Shown: positions 1 to 8,830, counted from the stretch's first letter. The stretch: 64,000 nucleotides of DNA from Sinosporangium siamense (GCF_016863435.1 NZ_BOOW01000037.1:103764-167763); one strand, 5' to 3'. Made by a program: numbers and translations. Notes: a model not told the origin generated them from the letters alone.

Positions 1-291
1 CGCAACCGCTATCTCGGCCCCGCCGAGCGCATCACCGGGCTCGCCCTGTCGCGTGCCCTGCGCGCCGGAGCCGAGCGCCACACTCCGCAGGAAACGCTCG
101 ACGCCGCTCACGCCGTACTCCGCGCGGCGGAAACGGCCGACCCACCGCTCGCCGTCGACTACCTTGTGCTCGTCGACCCGGGCACTTTCGCCGAGGTCCG
201 GCCCTCCCATCGGGGGCGGGCCGTGCTGGCGGTCGCCGCGCGGGTCGGCACGACCAGGCTTATCGACAACGTCGTCGTCTCCTATGCCTGA
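1..291 (+). CDS. panC: Pantoate--beta-alanine ligase, C-terminal fragment (cut by window edge)
   Basis: PanC joins pantoate to beta-alanine with ATP to make pantothenate in the cytoplasm. Only the last 96 residues are present: the frame is open from base 1 to the TGA at 289-291. The stretch NRYLGPAERITGLALSRAL is typical of the C-terminal domain of the family, and the end (VDYLVLVDP, then RLIDNVVV) also fits. The next gene is panD, which supplies its beta-alanine substrate, 120 bp downstream on the same strand, as in other actinobacteria. The start and nucleotide-binding motifs lie outside the window. Confidence 0.9.
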   Translation, partial: RNRYLGPAERITGLALSRALRAGAERHTPQETLDAAHAVLRAAETADPPLAVDYLVLVDPGTFAEVRPSHRGRAVLAVAARVGTTRLIDNVVVSYA

Positions 292-411
292 CCAGTCCCA
301 TCCCTGATCTCGGTCCCCGACAGGCCCACCCTCCGTTCTCCCGACAGGCCGCCCCCACTCCCAGACGGCGCGCACGCGTGTGCGGCGCGACCGAAGAGAG
401 GCAGACCGCGC

Positions 412-825
412 ATGCTCAGGACCATGCTCACCTCCAAGATCCACCGCGCCACCGTCACCCAGGCCGACCTGCACTATGTGGGATCGCTGACGATCGACGA
501 GGACCTCATGGACGCCGCCGGGCTGCTGCCGGGTGAGCAGGTCCACGTGGTGGACATCGACAACGGGGCACGCCTCGTGACCTATACGATCGCCGGGCCT
601 CGGGGCTCGGGGGTGATCGGCATCAACGGCGCGGCGGCGAGGCTCGTGCACCAGGGCGATCTCGTGATCGTCATCGCCTATGGGCAGATGGACGACGCGG
701 AGGCGCGGACCTTCACCCCGCGGGTGGTCCACGTCGACGACAGCAACCGCATCGTGGCGCTTGGCACCGACCTGGCCGAGCCGGCGGGGGCGCCGGACGT
801 CCTGCGTGGCGACCTTGTTCACTGA
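412..825 (+). CDS. panD: Aspartate 1-decarboxylase proenzyme
   Basis: PanD decarboxylates L-aspartate to beta-alanine for pantothenate and coenzyme A. The 137-residue product has the usual family length. Gly24-Ser25 in the context HYVGSLTID is the self-cleavage site; cleavage turns Ser25 into the catalytic pyruvoyl group. Later family motifs VTYTIAG and [10 protein letters not shown] are present. An in-frame ATG at residue 5 could also be used (the [18 protein letters not shown] start is common), but the ATG at 412 follows a GA-rich stretch (gagaggcagacc). It lies between panC and the NAD genes; panC and panD are probably cotranscribed. Confidence 0.95.
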   Translation: MLRTMLTSKIHRATVTQADLHYVGSLTIDEDLMDAAGLLPGEQVHVVDIDNGARLVTYTIAGPRGSGVIGINGAAARLVHQGDLVIVIAYGQMDDAEARTFTPRVVHVDDSNRIVALGTDLAEPAGAPDVLRGDLVH

Positions 826-910
826 GGTCCGCTGAGCGTTCCTCAACCCCCCTGTAACACCACCACAAGCGCACCGTCCCGCCGCCGGTACGCCGGGTAC
901 CCCCGGGGCG

Positions 911-948
911 GTGCGATATTTCGCACACCGTTATCGTCATATTGACGA
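911..948. promoter_or_regulatory. Two adjacent perfect inverted repeats upstream of nadBC
   Basis: The 177-bp gap before the NAD gene holds two palindromes side by side: GTGCGA-TATT-TCGCAC (911-926) and TCGTCA-TAT-TGACGA (934-948), centred about 22 bp apart, two turns of the helix. This is the arrangement expected of a double operator. NAD genes are often repressed by NrtR or NadR-type proteins, but I cannot assign the factor, and no such regulator is in the window. Seen directly: the repeats. Inferred: regulation. Confidence 0.5.
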
Positions 949-1002
949 AATTGGGCCGGAAAGTCAGGACCGGCCCCGGGCACCAACGCTCAAGGAGTCC
1001 CG

Positions 1003-3537
1003 ATGAGTGCACCGAACCTCCCCAGACAGCTCACTGCCCCTCCCCCCGGATGGACCGTCTCCGCCGAGGTCGTCGTCGTGGGTTCGGGCATCGCGGGACT
1101 CACGGTGGCTCTGCGTTGTGCCGAACTCATGCCCGAGGCCACCGTGCTCGTCGTCACCAAGGACGTGTTGTCGGCCGGCTCCACCCGCTGGGCCCAGGGC
1201 GGCATCGCCGCCGTGCTGGACCCCGGCGACACCCCCGGCGAACACCTGTCCGACACCCTGACGGCCGGTGTCGGGCTCTGTGACGAGGAGGCCACCCGCA
1301 TCCTCGTCACCGAGGGGCCGGGCGCCCTGCGCCGGCTCATGGAGCGCGGCGCCAGGTTCGACCGCGACGAGCGGGGCGAACTCCAGCTCACCCGGGAGGG
1401 CGGGCACCGCCGCGACCGCATCGTGCACGCCGGCGGGGACGCCACGGGCGCCGAGGTGCAGCGGGCCCTGGTCGAGGCGGCCCGTGCCGTACCCCGCATC
1501 CAGATCATCGAACATGCCCTCGTCCTGGACCTGCTCAAGGACGCCGGCGGTGCCGCCTGCGGCATCACCCTGCACGTCATGGGGGAGGGCACGCGCGACG
1601 GGGTCGGCGCGGTCAGGGCCGGGGCCGTCGTGCTCGCCACGGGCGGCATGGGCCAGGTCTACGCCGCGACGACCAACCCCGCCGTCTCCACCGGCGACGG
1701 CGTGGCGCTGGCACTGCGCGCCGGGGCGGTCGTGCGCGACCTGGAGTTCGTGCAGTTCCACCCGACCGTGCTCTGGCTCGGCCCAGACGCCGTCGGAAGG
1801 CAGCCGCTCATCAGCGAGGCCGTGCGCGGCGAGGGCGCGGTGCTGGTGGACGGCGCGGGCGAGCGCTTCATGACAGGCGTGCACGAGCTGGCCGACCTCG
1901 CCCCCCGCGACGTCGTCGCCAAGGCCATCACCCGCCGCATGCACGAGACCGGCGCCGACCACGTCTATCTCGACGGCCGCCACTTCGGCGCCGCCAAGTG
2001 GCGCACCCGCTTTCCCACGATCTACGAGGTCTGCCGCGCCCACGGCATCGACCCCGCGGAGGATCTCATCCCCGTCGCTCCCGCCGCGCACTACGCCAGC
2101 GGCGGCGTGCGCACCGACCTGCGCGGACGCACCACCGTGCCCGGCCTCTACGCCTGCGGCGAGGTCGCCTGCACGGGTGTGCACGGCGCCAACCGGCTGG
2201 CCTCCAACTCGCTGCTCGAAGGGCTGGTCTTCGCCGAGCGCATCGCCGCCGACCTCGCGGCTGTACGGCATGAGCCCGGCGAGCCGGTGCCGGCCGGCGT
2301 GGCCCCGTCCCTCGTCGACCCGAGGACCAGGGCGCGCGTCCAGGCCCACATGAGCAGGGGTGCCGGGATGGTCCGGAGTAGACAGAGCCTGGCGGAGGTC
2401 CACACGGCCCTGGCCGGGGCCAGGTGGACACCCGTCAAGGTCGAGCCGCACACCGAGTCCTGGGAGGCGAGCAACCTGCTCACCGTGGCCTCCGTGCTTG
2501 TGGCCGCCGCCGGGGTTCGCGAGGAGAGCCGCGGTTCCCACTGGAGAGACGACTTCCGCGAGCGCGACGACGCCCGCTGGCGCGGGCACATCGACATATC
2601 CCTCGGCGAGAACGGACTGACCATGGAATTCACCCCGAGAAGCGCCGTGGGCGGCGTGTTGCCTGAGCGGCTGGAGCAGGAGCTGGTGGAGGCGGGCCTC
2701 GACCCGGCGGGCGTGCTCGCGGTCTACGACGCCGCGCTGAAGGAGGATGTCTGGGCGGCGGGCGATGTCACCAGCGCCGCCACCATCCCGGCCGGCGCCG
2801 TCGCCACCGCCGACGTCGTGGCCCGCGCGCCCGGCGTGGTCGCGGGGCTCGCCCTCGCCGAGGGGCTGATCGCCTACTCCTCGCAGGGCCGCCTCACCGC
2901 CGAGCGGCACGTCAAGGACGGCGAGCACGTCGAGCGGGGCGACGTGCTCATGACGGTGACCGGGCCGGCCCGCGAGCTGCTGACCGCCGAGCGCACCGCG
3001 CTCAACCTGCTCACCCACCTCTCCGGCATCGCCACCCTCACCGGCCGCTGGGTGGCGGCGGTCTCGGGCACGGGGGCGCGGGTGCGCGACAGCCGCAAGA
3101 CGCACGCGGGGCTGCGGGCGCTGGAGAAGTACGCCGTGCGGGCGGGAGGCGGGGTGAACCACCGCATGTCGCTGTCCGACGCGGCGTTGATCAAGGACAA
3201 CCACGTGGTGGCGGCCGGGGGCGTGGCCGAGGCGTTCCGCGCGGTGCGGGCCGCCTATCCCGATCTGCCGGTGGAGGTGGAGGTCGACCGGCTCGACCAG
3301 CTCGAAGCGGCACTCGCCGAGGGGGCCGACGAGGTATTGCTCGACAATTTTCCCGTGGCGGACATGGCTCGTGCCGTACAGATCAACAAGGGGCGCGCCA
3401 GGCTGGAGGCGAGCGGGGGGTTGACACTGGAGTCGGCGCGTGCAGTGGCCGAGACCGGGGTGGACTTCATCGCGGTGGGTGCTCTCACCCACTCCGCGCC
3501 GGCGTTGGACATCGCTCTGGATCTTCGGAGTGATTGA
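1003..3537 (+). CDS. nadBC: Fused L-aspartate oxidase / quinolinate phosphoribosyltransferase (NadB-NadC)
   Basis: A single open frame of 844 residues joins two enzymes of de novo NAD synthesis. Residues 1 to about 545 are aspartate oxidase: FAD motif GSGIAG at 27-32, then STRWAQGGIAA and the CTGVHGANRLASNSLLEG signature. It oxidises aspartate to iminoaspartate. Residues from about 549 are NadC, which converts quinolinate and PRPP to nicotinate mononucleotide: DVTSAATIP, then RDSRKTHAGLRALEKYAV and LIKDNHVVAAGG with the active-site Lys/Arg residues. A clear ribosome site (AAGGAG, 992-997) precedes the ATG. In mycobacteria and Streptomyces these are separate adjacent genes, so the fusion is unusual. 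NadA, the intervening enzyme, is not in the window. The linker between domains is only a few residues. Confidence 0.93.
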   Translation: MSAPNLPRQLTAPPPGWTVSAEVVVVGSGIAGLTVALRCAELMPEATVLVVTKDVLSAGSTRWAQGGIAAVLDPGDTPGEHLSDTLTAGVGLCDEEATRILVTEGPGALRRLMERGARFDRDERGELQLTREGGHRRDRIVHAGGDATGAEVQRALVEAARAVPRIQIIEHALVLDLLKDAGGAACGITLHVMGEGTRDGVGAVRAGAVVLATGGMGQVYAATTNPAVSTGDGVALALRAGAVVRDLEFVQFHPTVLWLGPDAVGRQPLISEAVRGEGAVLVDGAGERFMTGVHELADLAPRDVVAKAITRRMHETGADHVYLDGRHFGAAKWRTRFPTIYEVCRAHGIDPAEDLIPVAPAAHYASGGVRTDLRGRTTVPGLYACGEVACTGVHGANRLASNSLLEGLVFAERIAADLAAVRHEPGEPVPAGVAPSLVDPRTRARVQAHMSRGAGMVRSRQSLAEVHTALAGARWTPVKVEPHTESWEASNLLTVASVLVAAAGVREESRGSHWRDDFRERDDARWRGHIDISLGENGLTMEFTPRSAVGGVLPERLEQELVEAGLDPAGVLAVYDAALKEDVWAAGDVTSAATIPAGAVATADVVARAPGVVAGLALAEGLIAYSSQGRLTAERHVKDGEHVERGDVLMTVTGPARELLTAERTALNLLTHLSGIATLTGRWVAAVSGTGARVRDSRKTHAGLRALEKYAVRAGGGVNHRMSLSDAALIKDNHVVAAGGVAEAFRAVRAAYPDLPVEVEVDRLDQLEAALAEGADEVLLDNFPVADMARAVQINKGRARLEASGGLTLESARAVAETGVDFIAVGALTHSAPALDIALDLRSD

Positions 3538-3626
3538 GGCTTTCGGGCCTTCCGTGTTCTGCCTAATCTGTCTTCCGTGACTGATCCCCCCGGTAGTGGG
3601 ATGGCTCTGCCCGAGATAGGAACCAT

Positions 3627-4421
3627 GTGTCACTGCTACTAACGATCGACGTCGGCAACACGCATACGGTCCTCGGCCTGTTCGACGGTGAAGAGGTGAT
3701 CGAGCACTGGCGGCTCGCCACCGATCCCCGTCGCACCGCCGATGAGATCGCCGTCGTGCTCCAGGGGCTGCTCGCGCAGTCACCTTTGCTGAAAAATGCC
3801 GACATCGGCGGCATCGCCATCTGTTCGACCGTGCCGTCCGTGCTCAACGAGATGCGCGAGATGTGCCGGCGATACTACGGCGACGTCACCGCGGTGATCG
3901 TTGAACCCGGGGTCCGCACCGGGGTGCCGGTGCGCATGGACAACCCGAAAGAGGTCGGCAGCGACCGCATCGTCAACGCGCTGGCCGCCATCAACCTCTT
4001 CGGCGGACCGTGCATCATCGTGGACTTCGGCACGGCCACGTCGTTCGACGCGGTGTCGGCCAAAGGCGAATACATCGGCGCGGTGACCGCCCCCGGCATC
4101 GAGATCTCCGTCGACGCGCTCGCCGCCGCGGGCGCCCAACTCCACAAGGTCGAGCTCGTCAGGCCCCGATCGGTGATCGCCAAGAACACCGTGGAGGCCC
4201 TCCAGGCGGGCATCATCTACGGCTTCGCCGGACAGGTCGACGGCATCGTCGAGCGTATGGCGGCCGAGCTGGCCGACGACCCAGACGACGTCACGGTGGT
4301 CGCGACCGGCGGCTACGCGACGCTGGTCAGCGGGGAGGCCCGCTCGATCGACGTGCACGAGCCGTGGCTGACGCTCATCGGGCTTCGGTTGATCTACAAC
4401 CGGAACAAGCCCATGAACTGA
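3627..4421 (+). CDS. coaX: Type III pantothenate kinase
   Basis: CoaX phosphorylates pantothenate, the first step of coenzyme A synthesis. The 264-residue product has the ASKHA-fold motifs of the type III family: phosphate loop IDVGNTHTVLGL at the N-terminus, GVPVRMDNPKEVGSDRIVNALAA in the middle and the DFGTATSFDAV motif. The start is GTG at 3627; the ATG two bases upstream is in another frame. It sits 89 bp after nadBC and is closed by a strong terminator, completing a vitamin/cofactor block with panC, panD and nadBC. Type III kinases need a monovalent cation and resist CoA feedback; this is family knowledge. Confidence 0.95.
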   Translation: MSLLLTIDVGNTHTVLGLFDGEEVIEHWRLATDPRRTADEIAVVLQGLLAQSPLLKNADIGGIAICSTVPSVLNEMREMCRRYYGDVTAVIVEPGVRTGVPVRMDNPKEVGSDRIVNALAAINLFGGPCIIVDFGTATSFDAVSAKGEYIGAVTAPGIEISVDALAAAGAQLHKVELVRPRSVIAKNTVEALQAGIIYGFAGQVDGIVERMAAELADDPDDVTVVATGGYATLVSGEARSIDVHEPWLTLIGLRLIYNRNKPMN

Positions 4422-4437
4422 TCGTCCGTACACACAA

Positions 4438-4478
4438 GAACTGGTTCGCCCCGTCACCGAGGCGAACCAGTTCGTTTT
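4438..4478 (+). terminator. Rho-independent terminator after coaX
   Basis: A perfect 13-bp stem, GAACTGGTTCGCC paired with GGCGAACCAGTTC, flanks a 10-nt loop and is followed by GTTTT. It lies 17 bp after the coaX stop and ends just before the 3' end of the convergent secreted-protein gene. Confidence 0.85.
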
Positions 4479-4502
4479 ACCGGGAAGGCCTAAGCCCGGC
4501 GA

Positions 4503-5015
4503 TCACTCGTCGTCGGCGCTGTAGAGGTATTTCCAGGAGCCGCACTTGATCGGGGTCACGTCGTACCGCCCGACCTGGCAGACCTTGGCGCGGATCGAGT
4601 CCACGTCGTAGTTCCAGAAGGTGAAGGACTTCCACTCGCCGGCGCCGCAGTGCTTGTAGGTCTTGCGGTTGGTCCAGGAGGCGTCGTCCGCCAGCCCGTG
4701 GGTCTGGAAGCGGATGTAGGCGCACTTGCCGCCCTTGGAGTAGGTGCGGTAGTCGATGTCGTAAAGCGTGCCCTTGACGCGGACGCTGTTGGACTCGTCT
4801 TCGGTGTCCCACTCGGCGCGGACGGTGCCCTTCGCCTTCGCCTTGTAGTTGGCCGAGTAATACGTGCCCCAGTAGTCGAAGCTGCCGGCGGAGGCCGACG
4901 AAGAGGCGACGGGCTTGTTGTTGGCGGCGGCGGCGTTCGCGGGGACCGCGAGGACCAGGGCGCCGGCGGCGACGGTGGTGGCGACGGTGGTCAGGATGCT
5001 TCGGGTGCGCTTCAT
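4503..5015 (-). CDS. Small secreted protein of unknown function
   Basis: The 170-residue product begins with a classical Sec signal peptide: basic MKRTR, a hydrophobic core (TVAAGALVLAV) and an ANA-AAA cleavage region. The mature part of about 140 residues is rich in Tyr, Lys, Ser and Trp and contains three cysteines, which could form one disulphide. The frame extends 23 codons further upstream, but the ATG at 5015 starts a proper signal peptide and follows GAGGAG. I do not recognise a family; secreted aromatic- and Lys-rich proteins of this size are common in filamentous actinomycetes. It is transcribed toward coaX, divergently from lysS. Confidence 0.8.
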   Translation of the reverse strand: MKRTRSILTTVATTVAAGALVLAVPANAAAANNKPVASSSASAGSFDYWGTYYSANYKAKAKGTVRAEWDTEDESNSVRVKGTLYDIDYRTYSKGGKCAYIRFQTHGLADDASWTNRKTYKHCGAGEWKSFTFWNYDVDSIRAKVCQVGRYDVTPIKCGSWKYLYSADDE

Positions 5016-5187
5016 TCCTCTACTCCTCTTACTGCCCCCGGACCGGCGGCGAGTGGGCCGGCCCCCCCTGGGCTGATGAGTCATTGGTAACCCGGGCTTC
5101 TTGCAGCGGCCCTTACTCCGGCCTTACACGCGCTTTCATGACACCGTCGGCTTCTTGCAGTTCGCCAAATCGGTACTCTTTGGGGTT

Positions 5188-6690
5188 GTGACCGATGACG
5201 TGACGAATCCAGCCGAGGATCTGCCCGAGCAGATGCGCGTTCGCCGTGAGAAGCTCGACCGCCTGCGCAGCGAAGGCGTCGACCCCTACCCGGTGACTTT
5301 CCCGCGCACCGCCACCGTCGCCGAGGTCCGCGAGAAATACAGCGATCTTCCGATCGACACCCAGACCGGCGACCGCGTCGGCGTCGCGGGCCGCGTCATG
5401 CTGTCCCGCCAGGGCGGCAAGCTCTGCTTCGCCACCATCCGCGACGGCTCGGGTGACCTGCAGATCATGCTCTCGCTCGACCGCGTCGGCGAGGAGTCGC
5501 TCGCCGCGTGGAAGCGCGACACCGACCTCGGCGACCACGTCGGCGTCGAGGGCGAGGTGATCACCTCCCGCCGGGGCGAGCTGTCGATCCTGGTGGAGAG
5601 CTGGCAGATCACCTCCAAGTGCCTGCGCCCCCTGCCGGAGAAGCACCACGGCCTCACCGACCCCGAGTCACGGGTACGGCTGCGCTACGTCGACCTGATC
5701 GTCAACGACGAGGCCCGCCGCATGGCCCGGCTGCGCAGCGACACCGTGCGCGCGGTCCGCGACTTCTGGCACGAGGAGGGCTACCTCGAGGTCGAGACCC
5801 CGATGCTCCAGCCGATCCACGGCGGCGCGGCGGCCCGGCCCTTCAAGACCCACATCAACGCCTACGACATGGAGCTCTACCTTCGCATCGCGATCGAGCT
5901 CTATCTCAAGCGGCTCGTGGTCGGCGGCATCGAGAAGGTCTTCGAGATCAACCGCAACTTCCGCAACGAGGGCGCCGACGCCACGCACAACCCCGAGTTC
6001 ACCATGCTCGAGGCATACGGCACCTACCTCGACTACAACGACATGGCCCTGCTCACTCAGCGCATGTACCAGAAGGCCGTCGTGGCCGCGCTGGGCACGA
6101 CCGTGGTGGTGCACGAGGGGCAGGAGATCGACCTCGGCGCCGAGCGGTGGCCGCGCATCACGCTTTACGGCTCGGTGTCCGAGGCGCTCGGCGAGGAGAT
6201 CACCACCGACACCCCGCTGGAGGTCGTGCGCAAGCTGGCCGACGCCCGCGAGATCCACTGGGACCCCAAGTGGGGACAGGGCAAGCTGGTTCAGGAGATC
6301 TTCGAGGCCCTGGTCGAGGACACGCTGGTCCAGCCGACCTTCGTCATGGACTATCCGCTGGAGACGTCGCCGCTGACCCGCCAGCACCGCGACAACCCGC
6401 TCCTGACCGAAAAGTGGGACCTCATCGGGTTCGGCACCGAGCTGGGCACGGCCTACTCCGAGCTCGTCGACCCGATCGAGCAGCGGCGCCGGCTCACCGA
6501 GCAGTCCATCCTGGCGGCGGGCGGCGACCACGAGGCCATGCAGCTCGACGAGGACTTCCTGCAGGCGCTCGAATACGCGATGCCGCCCACGGGCGGCATG
6601 GGCGCGGGGATCGACCGAATGATCATGGCCTTCACAGGGCGTAACATCCGCGAGACCATCCTGTTCCCTCTCGTCAAGCCGACGGGCTGA
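5188..6690 (+). CDS. lysS: Lysyl-tRNA synthetase, class II
   Basis: The enzyme attaches lysine to tRNA-Lys. The 500-residue product shows the anticodon-binding OB domain (GRVMLSRQGGKLCFATIRDG-type strand pattern near residues 65-85) and class II motifs: motif 2 FEINRNFRNEGADATHNPEFTM and motif 3 GMGAGIDRMIMAFTG near the C-terminus. The frame is open 29 codons further upstream, but that extension is not family-like. I place the start at the GTG at 5188, which gives the usual VTDD...DLPEQMRVRREKL beginning. No strong ribosome site is visible. In mycobacteria lysS is followed directly by lsr2; here 7.7 kb separate them. Confidence 0.95.
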   Translation: MTDDVTNPAEDLPEQMRVRREKLDRLRSEGVDPYPVTFPRTATVAEVREKYSDLPIDTQTGDRVGVAGRVMLSRQGGKLCFATIRDGSGDLQIMLSLDRVGEESLAAWKRDTDLGDHVGVEGEVITSRRGELSILVESWQITSKCLRPLPEKHHGLTDPESRVRLRYVDLIVNDEARRMARLRSDTVRAVRDFWHEEGYLEVETPMLQPIHGGAAARPFKTHINAYDMELYLRIAIELYLKRLVVGGIEKVFEINRNFRNEGADATHNPEFTMLEAYGTYLDYNDMALLTQRMYQKAVVAALGTTVVVHEGQEIDLGAERWPRITLYGSVSEALGEEITTDTPLEVVRKLADAREIHWDPKWGQGKLVQEIFEALVEDTLVQPTFVMDYPLETSPLTRQHRDNPLLTEKWDLIGFGTELGTAYSELVDPIEQRRRLTEQSILAAGGDHEAMQLDEDFLQALEYAMPPTGGMGAGIDRMIMAFTGRNIRETILFPLVKPTG

Positions 6691-6705
6691 ATCCGGGCTC
6701 TACAC

Positions 6706-6738
6706 ACCGCCGGTGGCCTTCGGGCCGCCGGCGGTTTG
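6706..6738 (+). terminator. Rho-independent terminator after lysS
   Basis: ACCGCCGGTGGCC pairs with GGCCGCCGGCGGT around a TTCG tetraloop, with a single G-T/G mismatch, followed by TTTGT. It lies 16 bp after the lysS stop. Confidence 0.8.
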
Positions 6739-6849
6739 TCATGTCCGGGGGAGTGCATGCGGATGTTGCCGGTCGGTATCTCAATGGTTCGGACGGGGTT
6801 CGGATGACTTGACATGATTCGCGGGAAATGAGGAACTGATAATCGACTG

Positions 6850-7539
6850 CTAGTTGTCATGCAACCCGGCGGTCAACCATCGCACGGCGTCCGCGAACAG
6901 CGACGAAGGCACCGCGTCCCGGTCCACCCGCCGCTGCAGCGCGAGGCCGTCGAAGAGCGCGACGATCGCAGTGGCCGCGGCAGGGTGGTCCCGGCGGTGC
7001 CCGGCACGGCGGTCTGGTACGGCGGGAGCCGGCATGACCGGTCGCCCGGCAAGCAGGCGTGCGACAGCCGTACGGGGATCCCGGCGGCGGGCGCGCAGCC
7101 CCTTCGATAGCTCCTCGTCCGCTTCGGCAAACCGAACAAACTCGATTTCAAGGTCAATCCACCTGCTGTGGGCGTCTGTATCGTCGTGGAAATACCGCCT
7201 TAATAGTGCGGACGGTGGCGCTGTCGGCACTTCCGGACCAGCCATTTCTTCTAGGTTGCTCAGCGGAGCTTCTAGGTTGGTCAGCGGGTGAGCGACACGC
7301 TGGGTGAAGGACGACGTACCCAACCCCAGTGAGGAACGTAACACTGCACGGAATAGCTCATGTTTTCCTGAGAAATGTGCGTAGAGGGCGCCGATGGTGT
7401 ATCCCGCTCGGGCGGCGATCTCTTCCATGGAGGCGCTCGCGTAACCCCGCTCGGCGAAGACTTCGGCGGCGGAAGCGAGGAGGAGTTCTCGAGTTCCGGC
7501 CTTCGCCTCGGTCCGATTTGGCGGAATTGGTCTAGACAT
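6850..7539 (-). CDS. TetR-family transcriptional regulator
   Basis: A 229-residue protein with an N-terminal TetR DNA-binding domain at about residues 16-62: RELLLASAAEVFAERGY, then ASMEEIAARAGYTIGALYAHFSGKHELF, the classic helix-turn-helix. The C-terminal ligand domain is divergent, with an Arg/Pro-rich stretch around residues 145-180, so the effector cannot be guessed. The ATG at 7539 has no ribosome site and a CATAAT-like box lies right before it, so the mRNA may be leaderless. An inverted repeat sits 12 bp upstream (7551-7574), suggesting autoregulation. The next gene on the other side is a small LuxR-type protein. Confidence 0.85.
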   Translation of the reverse strand: MSRPIPPNRTEAKAGTRELLLASAAEVFAERGYASASMEEIAARAGYTIGALYAHFSGKHELFRAVLRSSLGLGTSSFTQRVAHPLTNLEAPLSNLEEMAGPEVPTAPPSALLRRYFHDDTDAHSRWIDLEIEFVRFAEADEELSKGLRARRRDPRTAVARLLAGRPVMPAPAVPDRRAGHRRDHPAAATAIVALFDGLALQRRVDRDAVPSSLFADAVRWLTAGLHDN

Positions 7540-7550
7540 ATTATGAGTAC

Positions 7551-7574
7551 TTCACATAGCGATGACTATGTCAA
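7551..7574. promoter_or_regulatory. Probable TetR operator between tetR and the LuxR-type gene
   Basis: TTCACATAG and CTATGTCAA, separated by 6 bp, form an inverted repeat matching at 8 of 9 positions. It lies 12 bp upstream of the TetR-family start codon and is AT-rich compared with its surroundings, the usual place and form of an autoregulatory TetR operator. Confidence 0.6.
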
Positions 7575-7704
7575 TGGCGAGCCCGCCGCATGTACCCGTC
7601 TGAACTTGACGACCTTTCAAGAAGGCGTTTACCGTTCCTGGCGGGCCACCAAGATAGGTTCACGTGCCGCGTCGCCGAGTTCCGAGTTGAGGGGAGGGCT
7701 TCCG

Positions 7705-7953
7705 ATGGCATATCCCGATGTGGTTTCCCGCCGACCTATCGGCTCCTTGGAGGCTCATGGCCTCGGTCTGACAGATGACGACCTGGTCATCCTGGCCGAG
7801 CTCGCCAGAGGCATCACCGTCGACCGGGTCGGACGCAGACTCGACATCAGCGGCCGCACCGTCCGCCGCCGGCTCCGCGGCATCTGCGACCGCATCGGCG
7901 TGGCCACCGCCATCGAAGCCGTAGCCTGGGCCGCCCGGCGCAGGCTGATCTAA
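7705..7953 (+). CDS. Small LuxR/GerE-type helix-turn-helix protein
   Basis: The 82-residue product is little more than a DNA-binding domain. Residues 22-80 (LTDDDLVILAELARGITVDRVGRRL, then SGRTVRRRLRGICDRIGV) follow the LuxR C-terminal pattern of LTxxExxILxLLAxGxTxxxIAxxLxxSxxTVxxxLxxIxxKLGV. No receiver or ligand domain precedes it. The ATG at 7705 is chosen because GGGGAGGG stands just upstream; the frame is open for 110 more codons upstream but overlaps the tetR region and does not look coding. It may act as a stand-alone regulator or by pairing with another protein. Its targets are unknown. Confidence 0.7.
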   Translation: MAYPDVVSRRPIGSLEAHGLGLTDDDLVILAELARGITVDRVGRRLDISGRTVRRRLRGICDRIGVATAIEAVAWAARRRLI

Positions 7954-8039
7954 CCTGTCGGCTACTTTTATGGACCGTTCCCAACCATCCTGAACTGCAC
8001 GAAGAGCGATAGGCGTGGGCGAACAGCCTCCCCGCGATG

Positions 8040-8830
8040 GGAACCCAGGCTACGCGCCTCTCCGGTCTCTTCCGATTCCCGGACTTTGGCCCCCGGCCCC
8101 CGGCTTCCGGACGTTGGCTCCCAGCTTCCGGGCCCCGTTTCCGGGCCCGGCCCCCCGGGTCTCAGTTTCCGGGTCCCCAGCCCTTGACCTCTCGCTCCTT
8201 GGCCCTCTGAGCGCCGGTTCTCGGCCCCGGCCCCGGCTTCCGGGCCCCGGCCCCAAGTCCCCAGCCCTCGTCCCTTAGCCCTCTGGGGCACAGGGTGCAG
8301 TTTTCGGCTCTGGCCAGCGGCCCCCGGCCTCCGACTTTCAGGCCCTGGTTCCCGGCTACTCGCTCTCGGCCTCTGGCCTTGCGGCCTCTGGCCTTGCGGC
8401 CTCCGGGCTTCGGTTTCGGGCCTGATCACAGGGCCTCTGGCCTTACGAGCCGCCCGGCGTCCAACCCTCGGTCCTCGGTCCTCGGCTCTCGATCATCGGT
8501 CCCGGGCCCTGGTCGCTGGCCTTCGGTCTCAGGCCGGCTCCCTGGGCCTCCGGCCACTGGCTTCGGGCCTGGTCACCGGCCCCAGCATGCGGTGTCTGTC
8601 AAGCACGACTTGACGTCCTCCGCCGGGTGCTGCGGGCAGGCGGGTTCCGGGTGCCGCCCGGCACCGCCGTACTCCGTATGGCCGGCATGCGCGCACGCCG
8701 CCCTGCGGTCGTTTGGGTCGGCTTCGCCGTACTCCGCGTGGCCGCTTCGGGGCGTGTGGGTCTGTCTCCTGGCCCCGGCCCCCGGCCCGGGCTTCCGGGC
8801 CTTGGCCGCGGCCTTCGGGGCCCTGGTTAC
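8040..8830. repeat. GC-rich low-complexity region (degenerate minisatellite)
   Basis: The 977-bp gap between the LuxR-type gene and the NlpC/P60 gene is filled mainly by imperfect repeats built on CTTCCGGGCCC, CCCCGGC and CTCTGGCCTTGCGG (the last repeated in tandem at about 8379-8405). Frames are open on both strands only because the composition is biased; the predicted peptides are Pro/Gly/Arg runs with no family resemblance. Two copies of GCCGTACTCCG occur at about 8665 and 8727. I see no gene here. Confidence 0.7.

Noticed and set aside
964..3783. 939-codon open frame on the minus strand over nadBC
   Set aside because: It mirrors the high-GC third-codon pattern of nadBC, has no ribosome site and gives His/Gly/Arg-rich protein with no family likeness.
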